Shown here: positions 45,214-54,492 of the stretch, one piece after another
How positions within the stretch are numbered: position 1 is the first letter of the stretch
How the letters are laid out: every line of letters starts with the position of its first letter
Source of the DNA: Gemmatimonadota bacterium
Lineage (GTDB): Bacteria; Gemmatimonadota; Gemmatimonadetes; Longimicrobiales; Gaopeijiaceae
Direction of reading: 5' to 3'
Assembly: GCA_022823225.1 (NCBI GenBank)
Contig: JAJDXM010000079.1
Span: forward strand, 16,232-80,231
DNA: 64,000 nucleotides
Notes under the pieces: model-generated
The model's database searches: none
What the model was told of the DNA's origin: nothing
The model's input: the letters and a program-made list of their open reading frames with translations, nothing else
Program-made: the position numbers and the translations under genes

Positions 45214-46431
45214 ATGGCCGGCAACCCTGCCCGACGTGCACGGTTGCGCGCGCTGGCGCTGGTCGCACCGCTCCTGATCTTTGTTGGCGTGACCTTCGTC
45301 GCGCCGCTCGCCACCATGCTGATGCGCAGCGTGCACGATCCGGTGGTGGCGGACGCGCTGCCCGAGACGCTGGCGCTACTGGAGGGGTGGGATGGGGACG
45401 GCCTCCCGGCCGAGGCCGTGTACGAGACGGCGGCACGCGAACTGGAGCGGTCGAACGAGGAGAGGACGATCGGCCAGGTGGCGGGTCGCGTGAACCGGGT
45501 GCAGGGGGGGTTGCGCAGCGTCTTCACGAGCACGGCCCGGGAGTTGCGGGACGCGCGTCTCGACACGGGGGCGGCGCAGGACACCTGGCGCGGCACGATG
45601 ACGGCCATCGACTCGGCGTGGGCCGATCCCGCACCCTGGCACGCGCTCCGTACCGCGGGCGAGCGCTTCACGTCGCGTCACTACCTGAACGCGGTGGACA
45701 TGGAGCGCCTCCCGGACGGCGCGATCGGCCGGCAGCCCGAGGAACGGCGCATCTACCTGCGCCTCTTCGGCCGCACCATGCTGGTCAGCGGCGCGATCAC
45801 GGTGCTGTGCCTGCTGCTCGGCTACCCGATCGCGCATCTGATCGCCCGGGCCCCGCCCGGCCGCGCGGACCTGCTGCTCGTGCTGGTGCTGGTCCCTTTC
45901 TGGACCTCGCTGCTTGTGAGGACCACTTCATGGATCGTGCTGCTGCAGACGCAGGGCGTGATCAACGACGTCCTCGTCGCGATCGGGCTGGTCGGCGACG
46001 ACGGCCGACTGGCGATGGTCTACAACATGACCGGCACCCTCATCGCCATGACCCATGTGTTGCTCCCCTTCATGGTCCTGCCGCTTTACTCGGTCATGCG
46101 GGGCATTCCGCCGCAGTACATGAGCGCGGCGGCTTCGCTCGGCGCCACGCCGCTGCAGGCCTTCCTTCGCGTGTACCTGCCGCAGTCGCTGCCCGGGGTC
46201 GGGGCCGGGGCGCTCCTCGTCTTCATCCTGTCGATCGGCTTCTACATCACTCCGGCGCTGGTCGGCGGTAGCGACGGACAGCTGATCTCCAACATGATCG
46301 CGTACCACATGCAGACGTCGCTGAACTGGGGTCTGGCCGGCGCGCTGGGCGGAATCCTGCTGGTTGGCGTGCTCGTTCTCTACATGGTGTACGACCGGCT
46401 CGTCGGGGTCGAGCGGATGGGGCTGAGCTGA
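45214..46431 (+). CDS. potB: ABC transporter permease, PotB-like, with a large insertion
   Basis: 405 residues, against about 285 for E. coli PotB. The first membrane helix (ALVAPLLIFVGVTFVAPLAT) is followed by an inserted soluble stretch of about 150 residues (50-195, SVFTSTARELRDARLDTGAA) before the remaining five helices. The EAA loop that docks the ATPase is SAAASLGATPLQAFLRVYLP. ATG 45214 lies 5 bases after potD. The insert would lie outside the membrane next to the binding protein. Confidence 0.85.
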   Translation: MAGNPARRARLRALALVAPLLIFVGVTFVAPLATMLMRSVHDPVVADALPETLALLEGWDGDGLPAEAVYETAARELERSNEERTIGQVAGRVNRVQGGLRSVFTSTARELRDARLDTGAAQDTWRGTMTAIDSAWADPAPWHALRTAGERFTSRHYLNAVDMERLPDGAIGRQPEERRIYLRLFGRTMLVSGAITVLCLLLGYPIAHLIARAPPGRADLLLVLVLVPFWTSLLVRTTSWIVLLQTQGVINDVLVAIGLVGDDGRLAMVYNMTGTLIAMTHVLLPFMVLPLYSVMRGIPPQYMSAAASLGATPLQAFLRVYLPQSLPGVGAGALLVFILSIGFYITPALVGGSDGQLISNMIAYHMQTSLNWGLAGALGGILLVGVLVLYMVYDRLVGVERMGLS

Positions 46432-46432
46432 G

Positions 46433-47305
46433 ATGGCGGCGCAGCACCCCGGGGGCCGCGGCTCGCCGCGCGTGATCGCCGCACCCGGCCGCGCTGCCCT
46501 GGCGCCGCGGCTGGGCCGCTTCGCCTACTTCGGCTTTTGCGCGGCCGTGTTCTTCTTCCTGGTCGCGCCGATCCTGGTGATCGTGCCGCTCAGCTTCAAC
46601 GCGGAACCGTACTTCACCTTCACCGAGGGGATGCTGCGGCTCGATCCGGACGCGTACTCGCTGAGGTGGTACCGGGAGATCATCGCGAACGAGGCGTGGA
46701 CGGGGAGCCTGGTGAACAGCCTGGTGATCGGGGTCAGCGCCACGGTGGTCGCCACCGTGCTGGGCACACTGGCGGCGCTCGGGCTCGCGAGCCCGGCCGT
46801 CCCCGCCCGGCGCGTCATCACGGGCATCCTGATTTCACCGATGGTGACGCCGGTGATCATCTCGGCGGCAGGCATGTTCTTCTTCTATTCGAATCTGGGA
46901 CTCGGCCAGACGCACCTCGGGATCATCCTTGCGCACGCCACGCTTGGCGTCCCTTTCGTGGTCGTCACGGTGACCGCCACGCTGGCCGCCTTCGACCGCA
47001 ACCTGACCCGCGCGGCGGCCAGCCTGGGCGCGGGACCGTGGACCGCCTTCCGGCGCGTCCAGCTCCCCCTGATCGCGCCCGGGGTGATCTCGGGGGCCAT
47101 CTTCGCCTTCGCCGTCTCCTTCGACGAGGTGGTGGTGGTGCTCTTCATGGGCGGCATCGAGCAACGCACGATCCCGCGACAGATGTGGTCGGGGATACGT
47201 GAGCAGATCAGTCCCGCGATCCTGGCGGTGGCAACGTTCCTGATCGTGTTTGCGGTGCTTCTTCTGGTCGTGGTCGCGTGGCTGCGGAGGCGGACGCCGC
47301 GCTGA
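46433..47305 (+). CDS. potC: ABC transporter permease, PotC-like
   Basis: 290 residues, six predicted membrane helices, normal PotC length. The EAA loop is TRAAASLGAGPWTAFRRVQL with PLIAPGVISGAIFAFAVSFD and EVVVVLFMGG. ATG 46433 is 1 base after the potB stop. It closes the potA-potD-potB-potC operon; the next gene is convergent. Confidence 0.87.
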   Translation: MAAQHPGGRGSPRVIAAPGRAALAPRLGRFAYFGFCAAVFFFLVAPILVIVPLSFNAEPYFTFTEGMLRLDPDAYSLRWYREIIANEAWTGSLVNSLVIGVSATVVATVLGTLAALGLASPAVPARRVITGILISPMVTPVIISAAGMFFFYSNLGLGQTHLGIILAHATLGVPFVVVTVTATLAAFDRNLTRAAASLGAGPWTAFRRVQLPLIAPGVISGAIFAFAVSFDEVVVVLFMGGIEQRTIPRQMWSGIREQISPAILAVATFLIVFAVLLLVVVAWLRRRTPR

Positions 47306-47339
47306 TCACGGCACCCCGCACGGCAGCCCGCACGACGAA

Positions 47340-47777
47340 TCAGTTGTTCTTCGCGCCCTCCTCGATCCACTGTCGAATCACCGCGATCTCCTCCTCCGGA
47401 ACCTTGTCGCCCTCGCCCTCCGGCGGCATGTCGCCCTCGGTGATCATCTCCAGAAGCCAGCTGTCCGCTGGATCCCCGGCGGTGATGACCGGACCGAATT
47501 CCGACCCCATCATCAGCCGCTCGTAGTTGATGAGGATCAGGCTGACCTCCGCCACCACCTCTCCTTCCTCATCCTCGGCGCCGTGGCACCGGGCACAGCG
47601 CGCCTGGAAGATCGGCAGCACGTCCTCCTTGTAGCTGACCGTGTCGGCGGCGGGCGCGGACAGATCGTGGGTCGCCGCGCCGCCCGGGCTTGCGGCCTGG
47701 CCGGCAACGAGCGCTCCAGCGACGGCGGCCACCCCCACCGCGCACAGCACTCCCCCTGCTGATGGCATCCAGATCAT
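47340..47777 (-). CDS. Exported c-type cytochrome
   Basis: 145 residues. A signal peptide (GVLCAVGVAAVAGALVAGQA) precedes a single haem-binding CARCHG motif in VLPIFQARCARCHGAEDEEG, with a possible axial methionine in EGDMPPEGEG. The pattern resembles planctomycete-type cytochrome c domains (VLPIF...C..CHG). It would carry electrons in the periplasm. AAAGG lies 8 bases before ATG 47777. It is downstream of the histidine-rich protein gene and probably co-transcribed. Confidence 0.85.
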   Translation of the reverse strand: MIWMPSAGGVLCAVGVAAVAGALVAGQAASPGGAATHDLSAPAADTVSYKEDVLPIFQARCARCHGAEDEEGEVVAEVSLILINYERLMMGSEFGPVITAGDPADSWLLEMITEGDMPPEGEGDKVPEEEIAVIRQWIEEGAKNN

Positions 47778-47801
47778 GGAATCAACCTTTCCGGGAGGCG
47801 G

Positions 47802-48455
47802 TCAGCCCAGCCCTTCCGCCTCTTTCATGAGTCTCAGATGGGTCGCGGCCTGCTCGAGCCCGCCTTCGCCCTCCTGCCAGGTCACCCGGCCATTCCCGTC
47901 GGCGTCCATCCCCGAAAGGATGGCCTGGGTCATGGCGGCGATCTCTTCAGCCATCGCCTTGGCGGATTCCATGTCGGTCGCCGAGGCGACCATCGCCGCC
48001 TTCTCCACGATGGCTTCGGCCCACGTCACGGCGTTCCGCGCGCTCGTGCCCACGTGGTTCGCGTGGGTCTTGACGGCGTTCGAGGCGTCGTCCGCCTCCG
48101 CGGCCAGCCCGATGTGCTGGGCGGCGCCGGACGCGGCCCTGATCAGGCCGTAGCCATTCCCGGGTCCGCGCTCGGAAGTCGAAGGATCGATCGCGTGCAG
48201 CACGTGCGTGACGTGGCGCTGGATGCCGCCCAGATCACCGGATCCGGCTGCCAGCCCGGCGTGCTGCGCCGCGACCTCGGCCTCCATCTGGGCCGCGACC
48301 AGCAGTCCGACCTGGTCCGGCGTGTCGCGCCACATGTCGGCCACGTGGCCGATGTGGCGGTGGGCGGCGCTCTGCGCGGAGATCTGGGGCACGGCGGCGA
48401 CCGCCGCGACGACGGCCGCGAGTGCCGTCCTGGTTACGAATCTCGTCCTTGCCAT
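47802..48455 (-). CDS. Exported histidine-rich protein with an EF-hand-like loop
   Basis: 217 residues. The signal peptide ends VPQISAQ. The mature part is alpha-helical with regularly spaced histidines (AAHRHIGHVADMW, AAQHAGLAA, RHVTHVLHAID, AAQHIGLAA, KTHANHVG). It ends with DADGNGRVTWQEGEGG, a calcium EF-hand-like loop. Metal or haem binding is plausible but not shown. It lies 24 bases upstream of the cytochrome gene on the same strand. No family recognised. ATG 48455. Confidence 0.68.
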   Translation of the reverse strand: MARTRFVTRTALAAVVAAVAAVPQISAQSAAHRHIGHVADMWRDTPDQVGLLVAAQMEAEVAAQHAGLAAGSGDLGGIQRHVTHVLHAIDPSTSERGPGNGYGLIRAASGAAQHIGLAAEADDASNAVKTHANHVGTSARNAVTWAEAIVEKAAMVASATDMESAKAMAEEIAAMTQAILSGMDADGNGRVTWQEGEGGLEQAATHLRLMKEAEGLG

Positions 48456-48687
48456 TTTCCTGACTCCCGGTGTCCTTGAAGGTGGGTGATTCGGCGTGTG
48501 CACGGTGTTCCGCGACAAGGTAGGCATCTTTTCGGCCTGGAACCAGATGCGCTGGTGCGCTGCCATGCCCGGATGCGCCGCCACGTCGCGGCCCTTACAC
48601 TTGCAGCCAGCGGTCGCTGGCGCCACCCGCGCGGCAGCTTCGCGAAACCCCGACCGCGTGACCACAACAGAGCCGAGGTTCGACGCC

Positions 48688-49527
48688 ATGTTCCGATTCA
48701 GCAACCACGCCCCTTCCGCCGCCCTCGTGGCGGTCCTCGCCGCTGTCCTCGCCTGCGCCGCCCCGGACGAGTCCGGCGATACCGGCACCGGAGCCGCCGA
48801 TCCCGGCGCCGAGTCCGCCACGGGTCCGTCCACACTCGCCCAGCTCCTCGCGGACGGCCAGTCGGTCTTCGGGGTGTTCCCCGGGGGCACTGCCCGTGAG
48901 CACGGTGTCCTGAGGGGGCAGAACCGGGAGTTGGACTTCGTCTTCTATTCGCTGGAGTCAGGTCCATTTGACATAATGTCAACTAAAGTTTACATGGAAG
49001 GGATCGTCGAGGGTTCGGGGGAAGACGCGCCGCACCCGCTGGTCCTGAGGATTCCCCCGATCCGCAACGGTGTCGCCGAGGCGGAGGCCCACGCTGCGGA
49101 AGCGCTCGCAGCCGGGATCGCGGGGATCGTCTTCCCGCATGCGGAGTCGGCGGAGGACGCGGCGGTGGCGGTGTCGGTGATGGGCGACGACCTCTGGCCG
49201 GGCAACCCCGCCGGGACACTCCTCAGCATCCTGATCGTGGAGGACGCGGAGGCCGTGGACCGGGTCGACGAGATCGTCGCCACGCCGGGCGTGAGCGTGG
49301 TCTTCGCCGGTCCCGGCGACCTGCGAAGGGCCTACCAGGGCGACATGGAGGCGGTCGAGGCAGCGATCCAGCTGGTGCTCGCAGCGTGCCAGCGCCACGG
49401 GGTGCCGTGCGGGATCACGGCGGGTGTGGACGACATCGCCGCACGGATCGAGCAGGGCTTCCGGGTGTTCATCGTGAGCGATGCGGCCGCCGTGACCGTG
49501 GGCAGGGAGGCGGCGGGGCGGGGGTAG
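48688..49527 (+). CDS. Lipid-anchored HpcH/HpaI aldolase-like protein
   Basis: 279 residues. Lipobox AAVLACA followed by an acidic linker. The TIM-barrel pattern follows the HpcH/HpaI family: FGVFPGGTAREHG, LDFVFYSLESGPFD, HPLVLRIPPIRNGV, AAGIAGIVFPHAESAEDA, ILIVEDAEAVDRVDEI and VVFAGPGDLRRAY. Acidic metal ligands are plausible in LIVEDAE and GPGDL. Normal members are cytoplasmic class II aldolases, so a lipid-anchored one is odd, and its reaction is uncertain. ATG 48688 is chosen from the signal. The stretch 49528-49779 shows no gene. Confidence 0.75.
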   Translation: MFRFSNHAPSAALVAVLAAVLACAAPDESGDTGTGAADPGAESATGPSTLAQLLADGQSVFGVFPGGTAREHGVLRGQNRELDFVFYSLESGPFDIMSTKVYMEGIVEGSGEDAPHPLVLRIPPIRNGVAEAEAHAAEALAAGIAGIVFPHAESAEDAAVAVSVMGDDLWPGNPAGTLLSILIVEDAEAVDRVDEIVATPGVSVVFAGPGDLRRAYQGDMEAVEAAIQLVLAACQRHGVPCGITAGVDDIAARIEQGFRVFIVSDAAAVTVGREAAGRG

Positions 49528-49779
49528 GCACAAGCCGCGGACCAGGTCGCGCCGCGAGGTGGTTTTCGGCCTGCTTCAGCCAGCCGTCCGCTTCGGCTCG
49601 CCTGTCACTGGCGGCTACCAGGCGCGCGGTGTGCGTGAGGTCACTGCTCACGCGACAGGGGCCATCGTCGGCTTGCGCCGCCCGCCCGTATCGCGTCCCT
49701 TTGCGGCTTGCGAATACGGGGAGCCCGGCACCGGCGTCGCCCTCCCGCCCACCGCCCTCCCACAAACCCGGAAACACGC

Positions 49780-52440
49780 ATGCGACACGATTCATCGACT
49801 CCCGCAGGCGCAACGGTCATGGCCAGATGGGCCGGCCGTGCGCTCATCGCGGCGGCGCTGGCCTCCGCCGCCCTTCCTCCCCAAGCCATCTTCGCCCAGA
49901 CCGACGGCTCGCCGACCGCCCGGATCCCCTCCCCGGAAGAGTTTTTCGGCCACCGGATGGGCGCGGACCGCCAGCTCGCGCACTGGGACAGGCTCGTCGA
50001 ATACTACGAACTGATCGACGCGGCCAGCGACCGCGTCCAGGTCGTGCACATGGGCCCGTCGACGCTTGGCGAGCCCTTCCTCTCGATCTTCGTCTCGTCG
50101 CCCGAAAACCTGGCCCGCCTCGACGACTACAAGCGGATGAACGCAGTGCTTCAGGACCCGCGCGGGCACAGCCAGGCCGAGATCGACGACGCGGTCGCCA
50201 ACGGCAAGGTCGTTTTCGTTCAGTCGTACGCGCTGCACTCCACCGAGGTCGCGTGCAGCCAGACGCCCGCCGAGGTCATGTACCTCTTCGCGACGCGCGA
50301 CGACGCCGAGATCCGCGAGATCCTCGACAACACGATCTCGATCCTGATCCCCGCCTTCAACCCGGACGGCGTTGGCATCGTCAACGAATGGTACGACCGC
50401 TGGGTCGGCACCGAGTACGAGGGGGCGGGCCCGCCCGAGCTGTACCACCACTACATCGGCCACGACAACAACCGTGACGCCTTCATGCAGAACACGGTCG
50501 AGTCGCGCTACGGGGCCGAGATCCTGTTCCGCGAGTGGATCCCGCAGGCGTACATCGACCACCACCAGATGGGGCCGTACACCGCGCGCATCTACCTGCC
50601 GCCGTACGCGGAGCCGATCCGCCCCGGGGGCGACCCGCTCGTCTGGCGCGAGATGTCGTGGTACGGGGCGCACATGGCGTACCGGATGGAGGAGGCCGGC
50701 TTTCAAGGCACGGTCAACGCGGCGATCTACTCCGGCTGGGGGCACTTCGGCTTCCACTGGATCACGCCCTTCCACAACATCGCGGGCATGCTCACCGAGT
50801 CGGCCAGCGCCCGGCTCGCCACACCGCTGTACGTGCATCCGGACCAGCTGCGCGGCTCGCGCCAGCTCCCCGAGTACGAGGCCCAGACGACCTTTCCGAA
50901 CCCGTGGCCGGGCGGCTGGTGGCGGGTGCGGGACATCGTGGAGCGGCAGATCGTGGCGACCTTTTCGCCGCTCGAGATCGCGGCCAGGAACCGCGGGACC
51001 GTGCTCAGGAACGCGTACAACAAGGCGAGCCGGCAGATCCAGCGGGGGCTCGAGGGGGACGTGAAGGCGTACGTGATCCCCGCCGCGCAGCACGACCCGC
51101 TCACCATGGCGAAGATGGTGAACAAGCTGCTCCTGCAGGGGATTACGGTGGAGCGCTCCCACGCCGGCTTCACCCACGAGGGAAAGGTCTACGGCGCGGG
51201 GAGCTACGTGGTGTCGCTGGCGCAGCCGAAGCGCGGGGTCATCCGGTGGCTGCTCGGGCAGACCCACTACCCGGACAACAGCTACACGCGGACCGCCGAC
51301 GGCGACCCGATCCGGCCCTACGACATGTCCGCCGACGTGATCGCCGAGTTCATGGGGGTGCGTGTGGACCCGGTGAGGACGGCCCTCGACTCTCCGCTGG
51401 CGATTGTCGCCGGGCCGGTATCGACATCGGGCACCGTGGCCGCCGACGCGCTGAACGGCCACCGGATCGACGGCACGCTCAACGACGCGTTCAAGGCGAT
51501 CAACATGCTCTTCGAAGCGGGCGCGCGGGTGCAGCGGGTGATCGAGGGGGGGGCGGGGGCAGGCGCGGGCGACTTCATCGTGGAACCGGGCGCCGACATG
51601 GAGGTGCTCGCGGAGACCGCGGTCGCCACGGGCGTCGACTTCGAGGCGCTCGAATGGGACCCCTCCACGATCAGCCACCCCGTGACCCCCCAGCGCATCG
51701 GCATGTACCAGCGCTTCTACGGCGGCAACATGGACGAGGGCTGGACGCGCTGGCTCCTGGAGGAATACGGCTTCTCCCACACCAGCCTCCTCGACGAGGA
51801 GATTCTGGCGGGCGACCTGCACGATCGCTGGGACGTGATCATACTGCCCAACGACTCGAAGCAGATGATGCTGGGGCCGAGCGGTCCGCCCCAGGGTGGC
51901 CGCGGCCCCGATCCGTCCGGCACCCCGCCCGAGTACAGGAGCGGATTCGGCCAGGAGGGCGCCGCCGCGCTCGAGGCGTTCGTCGAGAACGGCGGCACGC
52001 TGGTGACCTTCGCCCAGGCGGGCGACCTGGTGCTCGACGAGTTCGACGTGCCGGTCCGCAACGCGGTCGCGGGCATGTGGGGGAGTGGATTCTGGGCGCC
52101 GGGATCGACGCTGAAGGTGAAGGTCGACACGTCCAGTCCCTTCGGCTACGGCATGCCGGAAGACGCGCTGGCGGCCTACCTCGCGGGCGGGCAGGTCTAC
52201 GAGACGGTGCCGGGGGCGCGCAGCGCGGATGTGCGCCGCGTCGTCACCTACATCGACCGGGACATCCTGCAGAGCGGATGGCTCCTCGGCGAGGAGGCGA
52301 TCGCGAACAGGGCGGCCATGGTGTCGGTCCGGCACGGCGAGGGCACGATCGTCATGATCGGATTCCGCGCACAGCACCGCGCCCAGACGCACGGCACCTT
52401 CAAGCTGGTGTTCAACGCGCTGGTGGGACGGGCGGGATAG
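49780..52440 (+). CDS. Secreted M14-family zinc carboxypeptidase-like protein
   Basis: 886 residues. Signal: WAGRALIAAALASAALPPQA. The peptidase domain has SYALHSTEVACSQTPAEVM with the zinc HxxE, ILIPAFNPDGVGIVNEWYDR, HDNNRDAFMQNTVESRYGAE and AYIDHHQMGPYTARIYLP with the third zinc ligand. A long C-terminal part (from about 420) includes a DUF/glutamine-amidotransferase-like fold (DVIILPNDSKQMMLGPSGPP). Such large M14 proteins are frequent in Gemmatimonadota. ATG 49819 is a possible later start. The gene ends in a hairpin shared with the convergent gene. Confidence 0.85.
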   Translation: MRHDSSTPAGATVMARWAGRALIAAALASAALPPQAIFAQTDGSPTARIPSPEEFFGHRMGADRQLAHWDRLVEYYELIDAASDRVQVVHMGPSTLGEPFLSIFVSSPENLARLDDYKRMNAVLQDPRGHSQAEIDDAVANGKVVFVQSYALHSTEVACSQTPAEVMYLFATRDDAEIREILDNTISILIPAFNPDGVGIVNEWYDRWVGTEYEGAGPPELYHHYIGHDNNRDAFMQNTVESRYGAEILFREWIPQAYIDHHQMGPYTARIYLPPYAEPIRPGGDPLVWREMSWYGAHMAYRMEEAGFQGTVNAAIYSGWGHFGFHWITPFHNIAGMLTESASARLATPLYVHPDQLRGSRQLPEYEAQTTFPNPWPGGWWRVRDIVERQIVATFSPLEIAARNRGTVLRNAYNKASRQIQRGLEGDVKAYVIPAAQHDPLTMAKMVNKLLLQGITVERSHAGFTHEGKVYGAGSYVVSLAQPKRGVIRWLLGQTHYPDNSYTRTADGDPIRPYDMSADVIAEFMGVRVDPVRTALDSPLAIVAGPVSTSGTVAADALNGHRIDGTLNDAFKAINMLFEAGARVQRVIEGGAGAGAGDFIVEPGADMEVLAETAVATGVDFEALEWDPSTISHPVTPQRIGMYQRFYGGNMDEGWTRWLLEEYGFSHTSLLDEEILAGDLHDRWDVIILPNDSKQMMLGPSGPPQGGRGPDPSGTPPEYRSGFGQEGAAALEAFVENGGTLVTFAQAGDLVLDEFDVPVRNAVAGMWGSGFWAPGSTLKVKVDTSSPFGYGMPEDALAAYLAGGQVYETVPGARSADVRRVVTYIDRDILQSGWLLGEEAIANRAAMVSVRHGEGTIVMIGFRAQHRAQTHGTFKLVFNALVGRAG

Positions 52441-52446
52441 CGGTGG

Positions 52447-52482
52447 CCTGACGGGTTCGCCGGCTACGCGCCGCCCGTCAGG
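52447..52482. terminator. Hairpin between convergent genes
   Basis: CCTGACGGG (52447-52455) and CCCGTCAGG (52474-52482) form a perfect 9-bp stem with an 18-base loop. It lies just after the M14 peptidase stop and overlaps the stop of the convergent inositol monophosphatase gene. No T-run follows, so it may block read-through in both directions without being a classic intrinsic terminator. Confidence 0.5.
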
Positions 52483-53273
52483 ACCTGCCTCAGCTGCGCC
52501 AGCGCCTCCGCCGAGTTGGCCGCCAGCACCGACCCCTCCTCCAGGCCCAGCGGCCCGCCCTCGACCCGCTCCGCAACACCGCCCGCCTCGGTCACGAGAA
52601 GGACGCCCGCGCCGTAGTCCCACGGCGCCAGCCGCGACTCCCAGAAACCATCGAGGATGCCGCCGGCAAGATAGGCGAGGTCGATCGCGGCGGCCCCGGT
52701 GCGGCGGACGCCGGCGGTTCGGCGCAGAGCCCGGTCCAGCTGCTGCAGGTATGCGGGAATCAGCGCGTGCGCCTTGAACGGGAAGCCCGTGCCGAGCAGG
52801 AAGCGGTCGATTCGCCGGGTGCGGCTGACGCGGATGGGGACGCCGTTTTCGTGGGCGCCCAGTCCGCGCGCGGCGGTCCACACCTTGCCGAGGGCCTGGG
52901 CGTCGACCGCGGCCGCCAGGGGAATCTCACCGTGCCAGACCGCGACGGAAGCCGCGTGGTAGGGATGGCCGTGCAGGAAGTTGGTCGTCCCGTCGAGCGG
53001 ATCCACGACCCACAGGCATTCGTTGCCGGGCGCGCCCGCGCGGCCGCCCCGTTCCTCCTCGGCGAGGATCGCGTGACCGGGGTGCCTGGCGACGATCACG
53101 CCCATCGCGGCCTCCTGCGCAGCCAGGTCCACGTCGCTCACGAAATCGCTCGACGCGGACTTGATGTCCACCCACTGTCCGCCACCGCTCCGCGAAGCCT
53201 CGCGGTGGATGCGGGCCGCGGCGCGGGCGGATCTCGTCGCGGTGGCCAGGAGGTGTTCGACGTGTTCGCGCAT
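52464..53273 (-). CDS. Inositol-1-monophosphatase family protein
   Basis: 269 residues, the family size. It removes phosphate from inositol phosphate or related small molecules with two to three magnesium ions. Metal motifs: ILAEEERGG, WVVDPLDGTTNFLHG and WDYGAGVLLVTEAGG. The usual helix SDFVSDVDLAAQEAAM precedes them. It is a single gene, divergent from trpS. Which phosphate ester it uses (inositol, histidinol or 3'-phosphoadenosine) cannot be told from sequence. Confidence 0.9.
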   Translation of the reverse strand: MREHVEHLLATATRSARAAARIHREASRSGGGQWVDIKSASSDFVSDVDLAAQEAAMGVIVARHPGHAILAEEERGGRAGAPGNECLWVVDPLDGTTNFLHGHPYHAASVAVWHGEIPLAAAVDAQALGKVWTAARGLGAHENGVPIRVSRTRRIDRFLLGTGFPFKAHALIPAYLQQLDRALRRTAGVRRTGAAAIDLAYLAGGILDGFWESRLAPWDYGAGVLLVTEAGGVAERVEGGPLGLEEGSVLAANSAEALAQLRQVLTGGA

Positions 53274-53439
53274 CGTGAGCTTCCGGCAATGGAGGGGAGC
53301 GCCGCCACTTGCAGCCGTGACCGCCGCGGGCCGTCCCAGGGTCGAACTTGCGGCCCCGCTCCGCTAATTTAGCGGGTCGCCGCAGCCCCCGGCCCGACTT
53401 CGTCCCCTTCGCCAGGCCTCGACACAACCGCCACCGCCC

Positions 53440-54462
53440 ATGACCCTCCCGAAACGCGTCTACTCCGGCATCCAGCCCACGGCGGTCATGACCATCGGCA
53501 ACTACTTCGGCGCCGTGCAGAACTGGGCCCGGCTGCAGAAGGAGCGGGAGTGCGTCTACTGTGTGGTGGATCTGCACGCGATGACATCGGAGTACGAAGC
53601 CTCGGAGCTGAAGCAGTCCGCCCGCGAGATGTTCGTCAGCCTGCTGGCGGCCGGCATCGATCCCGACCGGACAACCGTCTACCTGCAGTCCACCGTGCCG
53701 GAGCAGACCGAACTGTGCTGGATGCTCGCGACGCTCACGTCGCTCGGCGACCTCAGCCGCATGACCCAGTTCAAGGAAAAGTCCGGCTTGCTGAGGGGCG
53801 GGCTCGGCGAAGACGACGGCACCTTCATTTCGGCGGGACTCCTCTTCTATCCGGTGCTGCAGGCGGCCGACATCCTGGCCTACCGCGCGGCGTACGTGCC
53901 GGTGGGGCAGGACCAGGCGCAGCACCTCGAACTCAGCCGGGGCATCGCGCGCCGCTTCAACAAGCGATTCGGGTTCCTCTTCCCCCAGCCCGAGACCCTG
54001 CTTACGCATGTGCCGAAGGTCATGTCCACCGCGGACCCCACCCGGAAGATGAGCAAGAGCCTGGGGCCGCGGCACTATATCGGCCTGTTCGAGGAGGAGG
54101 AGTCCGTGCGCGGCAAGATCCGCTCCGCGGTGACGGATTCGGGGGACGTTGCGCCCGGCGAGGTGAGCCCGGGGATCGAGAACCTCCTGACGATTCTGGC
54201 CGCCTGCGGGCAAGCCGATGACGCCCGGCAGATGCGCGAAGACTACTTTGCGGGTACTCTTCGGTATGTGGACCTGAAGGACCGGACCGCGGATGCCCTC
54301 GTCGCGCTGACCGTCGAAATGCGCGAACGCCGGGCGGAGATCCTGCGCCGCGAGGCGGACCTGGACGGCCGCATCATGGCGATGGGCGAACGGGCCCGGG
54401 CCATGGCTGGAGAGACTCTTGCGCTGGCCAGGGAGAAGACGGGCCTGTTCCCGCCCGCCTGA
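53440..54462 (+). CDS. trpS: Tryptophanyl-tRNA synthetase
   Basis: 340 residues, the bacterial TrpRS size. It charges tRNA-Trp. The class I signatures are SGIQPTAVMTIGNYFGAVQN (HIGH-like TIGN) and KMSKSLG in STADPTRKMSKSLG. FISAGLLFYPVLQAADILAY and VGQDQAQHLELSR complete the pattern. It is followed after 30 bases by the DapA-family gene, with purA next, so all three may be co-transcribed. Confidence 0.95.
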   Translation: MTLPKRVYSGIQPTAVMTIGNYFGAVQNWARLQKERECVYCVVDLHAMTSEYEASELKQSAREMFVSLLAAGIDPDRTTVYLQSTVPEQTELCWMLATLTSLGDLSRMTQFKEKSGLLRGGLGEDDGTFISAGLLFYPVLQAADILAYRAAYVPVGQDQAQHLELSRGIARRFNKRFGFLFPQPETLLTHVPKVMSTADPTRKMSKSLGPRHYIGLFEEEESVRGKIRSAVTDSGDVAPGEVSPGIENLLTILAACGQADDARQMREDYFAGTLRYVDLKDRTADALVALTVEMRERRAEILRREADLDGRIMAMGERARAMAGETLALAREKTGLFPPA

Positions 54463-54492
54463 CCGGACAACAACACCCAGGCACACCCGACG

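Noticed and set aside
49792..52881. A 1029-codon open frame on the minus strand
   Set aside because: It is antisense to the M14 peptidase gene, rich in arginine, valine and aspartate runs, and has no recognisable domain. It is a by-product of high GC.
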